NCBI GenBank assembly: GCA_902806565.1
Contig: CADCXA010000031.1
Coordinates: 992,001-1,056,000 of the forward strand
Direction: 5' to 3'
Source: Hypoxylon rubiginosum
Lineage: Eukaryota > Ascomycota > Sordariomycetes > Xylariales > Hypoxylaceae
DNA length: 64,000 bases
Shown: in pieces, positions 57,788-64,000 of the stretch
Layout: each line of letters begins with the position of its first letter
Numbering within the stretch: the first letter of the stretch is position 1
Program-made: the position numbers and the translations under genes
The notes under the pieces: model-generated
Told to the model about the DNA's origin: nothing
The model's input: only the letters and a program-made list of their open reading frames with translations
Database searches by the model: none

Positions 57788-59857
57788 ATGATGGCCGCAA
57801 CCTTTCGGCCAGTTAATACACCCATGGCGATAGATGCGAAAAGGGACGACGGGGCGGAACGCTCGCCGCCTCCTACGCCGACGCCGACTAAAACTAGCTT
57901 CGGACAGCGACCGTTACCAACCTCACCATTCCCACAAGCGGTACAGATCCCCGACAGCATCGAAGATAATCAACCCACGAAGCAGACGATGAGGCGAGAG
58001 AACTCGGAACACTCACGAAAGTCGCAAGGTTCGGAAGATGTTGATATGGATGACTCCGATGGGGAAATGCAAGGGGGAGATGATGGTGCGGGATCAGATG
58101 ATGAAAGCGTCAATGCGGATGGGACTAAGTCGAATAAAAAGAAGAAATCGCAGCGCTTCTATTGCACCGATTATCCGCCATGTAGCTTGAGCTTTACAAG
58201 AAGTGAGCACTTGGCAAGACACATTCGGTATCTCTCTACTCTCCTTCCCCCCCTCCCCCTTTTTTGAAGCAACGATCACCTAGACTAACCGTTCAGAAAA
58301 CACACCGGCGAGCGCCCATTTCAGTGTCATTGCTCTCGACGATTTTCGCGGCTCGACAACCTGCGACAACATGCGCAGACGGTACACGTGAACGAGGACA
58401 TACCAATCGATTCTCTTGCGGCGACAGGTACCAGGTTTCAAAGGCAGATTCGAACCGATCGAGTGCGCCAACCCGGAAGAGCGAGGGCCTCGACGGCGGG
58501 GAGCATGGGCACTCCGACCCGAGGCCATGCTAAATCTCTCTCCACTTCCAGCATTAGTTCTGTTGGCTCGAATTTTAGCAGTCGTGAAGATGTGCGCCGT
58601 CGTCCGCCGCCCTTGGTGATGGCAGATCCGAGGTCGAGACTTTCCATCGAGACTTATCATAATACTCCCGAGAACGCATACGCATACCGCCCGCCATCTC
58701 CCAGTGATTTCAGCACACCTACCTCGGCCACCTTTTCTACTGGTCAAAACAGCCCTCGGTGGGGACCTGTCGTCGCATCGCCAAATTCGGCCCACCCACG
58801 ACCACAGAGCATGTATGCTGGCCAGAGAACACCTGGCCGGCGGCTTAGTGTGCCATCTGGTGTCATTCCTTTCCAATCTCCTCACGGTTCAGCCTTGGGC
58901 CGTCCGTTTTTCGGGCCGGGTCCCACAAACACTTCGAATCCTGGCGCATTCTCTCCAACTAGTAGCATGTTGGGGTCGCCTACATCTTCAGTGTATTCTT
59001 CCAGGCGCGAGTCGATGTCGCAAGCCGAAGAATGGAGACGCCGTACATGGCATCCGGACTCCACTAACTTTGCTGTTAATAGTAACAGCCGCTTGAGCAA
59101 TGTGGTAACCCCGTCGCAGTTCCAAACTCCTGTAGCAGCCCCATTACCGTTGGCGGGCCCGCCACAGCAGAACGCGACGCTCCGACTACCCGGAATTGAA
59201 TCATTTGGGCCTCTCCCACATCGACCGGCAACGCCTCCTCGGAGGAACCCATCTCCCATGGTGATTGACTCCGAGGTTTCTCACCCTCCGGTCTTCCTTC
59301 CTCCTACTCATTCCGGCAACTCCGATGAAAGACGCAATACAGCCAACTGGGACATAGGCTTACATCGGGGCTTGACTCGACTAGATATCGCGTCCAACCA
59401 TCCACCACCTGCGGATACAGCTAGTACATGGGCGCGGGAAGCAAATCAAGCTGTGGAAGCGGAGGCAGATAGAATCCGACACAACCCGCCGACGGTGCGA
59501 TTCAACGAGCCTGTGGTAATCGAAAACAGACCACCACCAGGCATGGCTAATCCTTCCAGAGCCTACCACCAACACACAATGTCGGCACCTTCTATTGCCA
59601 CCTCGAGGGAATCCAAGAGACGAGGGTGGTACAATGGTCCTGTAACGGTACATGCAGATGCGCCGCCAGAAAAAATAGCTCGAGTGGAGCGCATGGTTCA
59701 TCCAAATATCAACGAGTTTCCGGGATTCCCGGCAAGGGAGAATGGCGCAAGTTCTCAGCCTAGAGAAGAGAAACCCGGCGATCGCGATAATATGCTTCGT
59801 CTGCAGGCCCTAGTAGCAGTAGCGACGAGCGAAGGGAACGCGACGACCGCATATTAG
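57788..59857 (+). CDS. C2H2 zinc-finger transcription factor
   Basis: Exons are 57788-58227 and 58297-59857, giving 666 residues. The 69-nt intron (GTATCT donor, GACTAACC branch site) lies exactly between the two fingers and joins LARHIR to [10 protein letters not shown]. The first ATG pair is at 57788/57791. Finger 1 is YCTDYPPC with [12 protein letters not shown]; finger 2 has the unusual CHC spacing ([23 protein letters not shown]). Together they form one tandem DNA-binding unit of the kind that recognises short C/A-rich sites. An acidic Ser/Asp stretch precedes the fingers ([18 protein letters not shown]). About 480 residues of Ser/Pro/Asn-rich sequence follow, probably a disordered regulatory region, starting with a conserved-looking [20 protein letters not shown]. 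It acts in the nucleus; its targets are unknown. Confidence 0.9.
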
Positions 59858-62405
59858 AATCACCGGTTACGGACCTATCCCCCGATAATGTAACGCAAGA
59901 GCCCAGGAGCCCATCCTGACAACGGTTCACTTTTGTGGTGTAACGGTTTAGGACTTGCGTTCCCGTTCGTGTCACAGACTTGAACCATAATGCCAACCAT
60001 GCGATAAGGGAAACAGCTATGCTGTTGCGCGAAGAGCTATGAACCTAAGGGGCTACCAAGCTCCGGGTGTATACAAGAGGCCAGGACAAAAGTGGCTTAG
60101 GAACTAAAGGGCATATCTCCTTTGTTATCCCTTCCCTCGTACGGACCCGTAACTCTACCCCGGTGGTAAGGGCCAAGACCCTGACCATAATATTATAGTC
60201 CATCTTAATGCGCCGATATGACTACGAAACACGACGTACCCGAACTCCACAACTACTCTTCGCCGCCGATTCACGAGACATGATTTCTCTACTTGTTTAA
60301 ATCAGGCATGGGCATGATACACGATCGTTACTCGAATTACGATATATACCATTTCTTACTCTTGTCAGCGCTATCCGTTGTTGCATTGATCATTGGACTG
60401 GGTTATACTACGGTGGCACACGTTGGCGTTATGGGCGAAGTCATTTACAACCCGGGGGTGGATGAGCCCTCTATCTCTACATTCGCTACGTGGTTTCGGC
60501 TCTCTAGCCCGGCCGCGTAATGGGGTTTTTCCCCAATTTCCCTCCCCCTTTCTTTGTCCTTCATACCTTGGATGGGTCGGCCTTTGTGGTTTCACAAGAT
60601 ATGGGCCCCAGCGATTGCTTTTCTCTTTCCTAGCTGATGATTGATGATACGACCCAGATACCCATTCATTTTAAGATGAGGGTAAAGACACGGGAGGAAC
60701 TAATATTGTCTTTTGCATATCCTCTCCGTGTTTGTGGCGGCGAGCTTGAAGATACTTTTCTAGAAGGACTTCATGGCTTTCAACATTGCCGATTAGATGA
60801 GACCACGGGAATTTCCTCCTTTTTTTTTTTTCGGGAAGTGTCCGAGGAGGATCGGATGCTTGCACACGTACGTGGGATTGATACCCCAGTTTTCCTGGCT
60901 GATGGTCTTTTTTGGCCCTATTTCTTCTCCCTTCGTTATATTCTAAAGTACATGTTTGCAAGGAACCTGTTGATCTCACACTTACCGGGGGTTTATGGAC
61001 TACCGCTGTTGGAGTAGCTAGATAATCCCAGCTCTCGTTCAGAGTCTTTGCATTGTTATTTACCTACATATTCGTATTAGTGAGATGTTGGCACTAATTC
61101 TATGAATATCCGTGAGTCACTTACCTATAGTCTTAACGAAGTTGTGTAGCCAGAAGGTTTCAGACCCAAGGCGAGCCAAGGTGTAACGTAAAGGGGGGGA
61201 AGTATAATAGGTGGGAATGATTGTAAAATCTAAGTGAGTTGGATGGGTTGGGAAAGCGCACGTCCTATTTATATTTTATAATTTCGATTCTTCCACAACT
61301 ACCTCGCAGCAACGTTGCAGTAAGAAGATCGGATTAACGAAAGTTGAAGGCGTACGTCAACATGGAACTACCTTACGCAAGGAATGAAATCTATTTAGCC
61401 TTTTTCCTTTTCCTTAGCATATCTCCTATGCTGAGGAAATCCAATAACAACTCCGAAACGTTGCGCCATTTTCTTTATCCATTTCCTTGCGAAGTCTCGA
61501 CCCGTGGTCTAGACTTAGCTTGAGTCTCCCGCCGCCACCCTTAGTTGAAGCGCCCACCATGTAAAGTTCGTATCTGCTCCTGCCTGCTCATCCCACTTGG
61601 CTCCAGGGGCGGCAGATTACCGCGATCGAAGAGCTAGGTTGCTGGACGAAGATCGACATAAAGCTACCTAGGTAGTCATATAAAGGGACTACGCGGAAAC
61701 CGTGTCGTGGGTGTCCGTCATCGAGAAGCCTGAGCACCGCCACGCCACCAGCACACCGGAGCGATATCCATCCTTCCGTACCTACGATTTTATCTTAAGT
61801 TCCCATGGTAGCAACATTGAGGAAAGGGAAACGTTGCATTGGGTTAATGACAATGGTAGAATCTTTCGAGTCTTCAGCTTTAATGTTGAACCTTTGTGAC
61901 GAACTCACAGCGTAGTTTCGATTTGAGGGCAGGCATATTCAAGGTATATTACGATGAGTCCTGCTGAATCATCGGATCTGAAGTGTCGAGCTTTGAGTGG
62001 GTTATTATGTATTCACGCGTGTAAATGTAGATAACGTCCACAACATGATTTTCCCAAATCCCAGCGGAGTTTATGAATTATGTTAGGATTACTAAAAGCT
62101 TGCACACAACAGTTGCATCGATATGGCAGCTGTTTGCCCAAGACATGTTCCAAGTATTTGCAGCTGTCGCAGTAAGTTCGGTTGAGATCGTACGGACGAG
62201 TCGACGACCTAGAGACTCGCCGAACTGGCAAGGTCTCGCTTGAGGGAGCCAGCTTTTGCGTGGGGAGCGTTAGAGGAGTGGCCGCTAATGTCGTAAAGTC
62301 AAGGCTGTCACGAAGTCCATCCTGAGTAAATGTTTCCTTCAATGTTTCACATTGTTCTGTATCCTAGTCTACCTCGCGTGTTAACATATTTACCTACCTA
62401 CCTAT
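59858..62405. other. Intergenic region, no convincing gene
   Basis: This holds the 3' flank of the C2H2 gene and the 3' flank of the MFS gene. An ATG frame at 60637-61017 contains a T run read as Phe and lacks any family. A Cys-containing minus-strand frame at 62013-62342 has no ATG. One TACCTAGGTA palindrome lies at 61665-61674 and an ACCTACCTACCT tract near 62390. Confidence 0.45.
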
Positions 62406-63914
62406 TCACGTCGACCTTCTTATTGTAAGCCGTCGAATAAAGTCCACTCGAGGTCGTCCACCGATAATGATATATGATGCAATGGCGGTGAGAGCGGCCA
62501 CGACGGCGAACACCAAGTTCATATTACCGTAGCCGATGCCACTCCGAAGAGCTCCAGCGGCGATAGGGCCCACGGTGAGCCCCGCGCAGAAGGCGACCGA
62601 ATTGAAGCCGTACAGCTGGGCGTAAGGGCCGTTGGCACCGAAAAAGCCCGGGTTGGCTTTATCGAATTTCATCACCACGAAGCTAGTCTCGACCATGCTG
62701 GGCGATCCGATAACAGCTAAACCTACGCCGTTGAGAGCCAGCATCGCGCAGTACAGGATGATGTTACTGGTCCCGGAGAGAAGGTGGTCCGAGGGCAGTC
62801 GCAGGAGGATGAGAGCGGGAACTAGATACCCGAACCCGACAACGGCGGCGAACTTGGTGCCATATCGGTCGACCGCCCAGCCCCCGACAGGTCCCATAAT
62901 GAGATACGGAACGTCTAGAGCGATAAATAATAGCCCTGCCTGTAGCGATGTAAAGTTAAAGAGGCTCTGGGCTTCGGTCGGGACCGTCGCATCGAAGACG
63001 GCCAGTAAAGCAGCCTGAACAAACGCTAGGCCAAACCCTACCAGCAGCCTGGGACTCCGGAAACAGACAAGAATAGGTATCGCCCGAACGATGCGGTTAG
63101 GTTCATAGGTGATCTTGTATGTTGTTTCGTCATCGTCGGTTTTGTTGGATAATAAGCTGTCACTCTCGCCGGCTTCTTCCGGGTTACTCCCACGGTCGCC
63201 GGACTCATCTTGGCCATCGCCTTCTGATATCGTCCCATAGTCACGTCGAGTTTCCTCTTCGTTCCGGTGACCCGGCGCCGCGCCTTCGTCGTATCTGGCA
63301 GCTACCTTCTTCTCCACCACCAGCAGCCGCATCAGGAAATCCAGCCCCAGGACGCCGGCGCCCACGCCGAAGACGCCCGTGTATCCTATCGTGTCGTACA
63401 GCACGCCGCCGATGACGGGCGCCATCAGCTGGCCTACGGAGATGAACGAGAAGATGGACCCGATGGTCTTGCCCAGGTTCTGCGGGCCCACGGTGTCGAG
63501 GACCATGGCCAGGCCGATGGTCCAGACCACGGCGGCGCTGACGCCCTGGAGCACCCGCGCGGCGTAGAGGACGGGGAGGCTCCGGCCGAAGGCCAGCATC
63601 ACGGTCGCCGCCGCGAGGGCCGCGAGGCCGCTCAGGAACGGCGCCTGCCGCGAGCTGGTCCGGTCCGCGACCCACCCGGCGGGCACGGACGAGACGACCG
63701 AGGCCGCGGCGTAGATGGCGAGCATGCTGGACACGCAGGACTGGATCTGGTCCTCGGGGACCGCGAGCCGGCTGCGCAGCATGAAGGGCAGGACCGGAAC
63801 GACGAGCCCGTACAGGAATAGGTCTGTGAACAGGCCGATGGCGACGGTCGCGACGATAAACAGGGTGTTGGAACGCCAGCGTAAAGCGAAGGGCGGGCGC
63901 TTGTCGGATCCCAT
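62406..63914 (-). CDS. MFS transporter, DHA1/vesicular amine-like drug exporter
   Basis: This intronless gene encodes 502 residues from ATG 63914. Twelve hydrophobic segments are split by a charged central loop (about residues 207-270, with EEETRRDYG and SDSLLSNKTDDDET). The N-half has FTDLFLYGLVVPVLPFML (helix 1), the MFS loop motif as GWVADRTSSRQ, and ARVLQGVSAAVVWTIG (helix 4); a GKTIGSIFSFISVGQL-type motif C region follows. The C-half has GPVGGWAVDRYGTK. This layout matches fungal H+ antiporters related to vesicular amine and multidrug transporters (DHA1 group), which export small organic compounds or load them into the vacuole. Third-position GC is very high in the 5' half. The substrate is unknown and no biosynthetic partner lies beside it within the window. 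Confidence 0.92.
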   Translation of the reverse strand: MGSDKRPPFALRWRSNTLFIVATVAIGLFTDLFLYGLVVPVLPFMLRSRLAVPEDQIQSCVSSMLAIYAAASVVSSVPAGWVADRTSSRQAPFLSGLAALAAATVMLAFGRSLPVLYAARVLQGVSAAVVWTIGLAMVLDTVGPQNLGKTIGSIFSFISVGQLMAPVIGGVLYDTIGYTGVFGVGAGVLGLDFLMRLLVVEKKVAARYDEGAAPGHRNEEETRRDYGTISEGDGQDESGDRGSNPEEAGESDSLLSNKTDDDETTYKITYEPNRIVRAIPILVCFRSPRLLVGFGLAFVQAALLAVFDATVPTEAQSLFNFTSLQAGLLFIALDVPYLIMGPVGGWAVDRYGTKFAAVVGFGYLVPALILLRLPSDHLLSGTSNIILYCAMLALNGVGLAVIGSPSMVETSFVVMKFDKANPGFFGANGPYAQLYGFNSVAFCAGLTVGPIAAGALRSGIGYGNMNLVFAVVAALTAIASYIIIGGRPRVDFIRRLTIRRST

Positions 63915-64000
63915 CTTGGTAGTGATCCAAGGGAAACAAACCTAATCAACGGTTTTGTTATACAGATGATTTTATGTTACAAGGAGGTAAGTTGATAGGG

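Noticed and set aside
60637..61017. 126-codon ATG-started plus-strand frame
   Set aside because: Includes a T homopolymer read as Phe, no family, and lies in the 3' flank of the C2H2 gene.
62013..62342. Minus-strand frame with CDSC and CNCC pairs
   Set aside because: No ATG (TTG start) and no clear acceptor. The Cys pairs do not form a recognised finger. It could still be an exon, but I cannot support it.

Overview
The window is nuclear DNA from a filamentous ascomycete, most likely a Sordariomycete; Xylariales-like is a guess from gene style. Introns are short (52-136 nt), with GT or GC donors and CTAAC/CTGAC branch sites. Families include a HET-domain protein, secreted glutaminase A, a Mug157/GH125 mannosidase, DUF2434, a Sordariomycete-type SDR and a trichodiene-oxygenase-like P450. 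Intergenic DNA is long. No operons, rRNA, convincing tRNA, CRISPR array or intact transposon were seen. About 22 intact protein genes, one clear pseudogene and a few doubtful relics are recorded. Exon structures were worked out by hand from splice sites and reading frames.

Left part (0.7-15 kb): a small secreted protein with a Kex2 site; an ankyrin protein; a possible degraded gene (3.1-3.7 kb); an NTF2/SnoaL-like protein; a HET protein; a Ser/Thr/Glu-rich protein with a hydrophobic C-terminal tail; COQ1 (ubiquinone side-chain synthase) divergent from VMA12 (V-ATPase assembly factor); and a protein with an ESCO/Eco1-type zinc finger but no acetyltransferase domain. About 3.5 kb without a convincing gene follows, with a 25-nt C tract.

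Middle part (18.5-48.2 kb): a secreted glutaminase A; a cytochrome P450 pseudogene; an MFS sugar porter divergent from a TauD-like dioxygenase; an FAD aromatic hydroxylase; a proline iminopeptidase; a seven-helix DUF2434 membrane protein with a PPxY tail; a secreted GH125 mannosidase; an unknown P/Q-rich protein; a secreted GH2 beta-galactosidase; a MYND-finger protein; and an SDR lacking the usual catalytic Tyr. The dioxygenase, hydroxylase, transporter and dead P450 could be what remains of a small catabolic or secondary-metabolism locus. The glutaminase, mannosidase and galactosidase fit extracellular nutrient scavenging.

Right part (48.2-64 kb): about 9.5 kb without a convincing gene, rich in low-complexity DNA and short palindromes, lies upstream of a C2H2 transcription factor. 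An MFS exporter of the DHA1/vesicular-amine type closes the window.

The strongest unexplained signal is a dispersed 10-bp palindrome, TACCTAGGTA. I found nine exact copies, all intergenic, together with permuted TAGGTACCTA forms and ACCT/AGGT tandem tracts.
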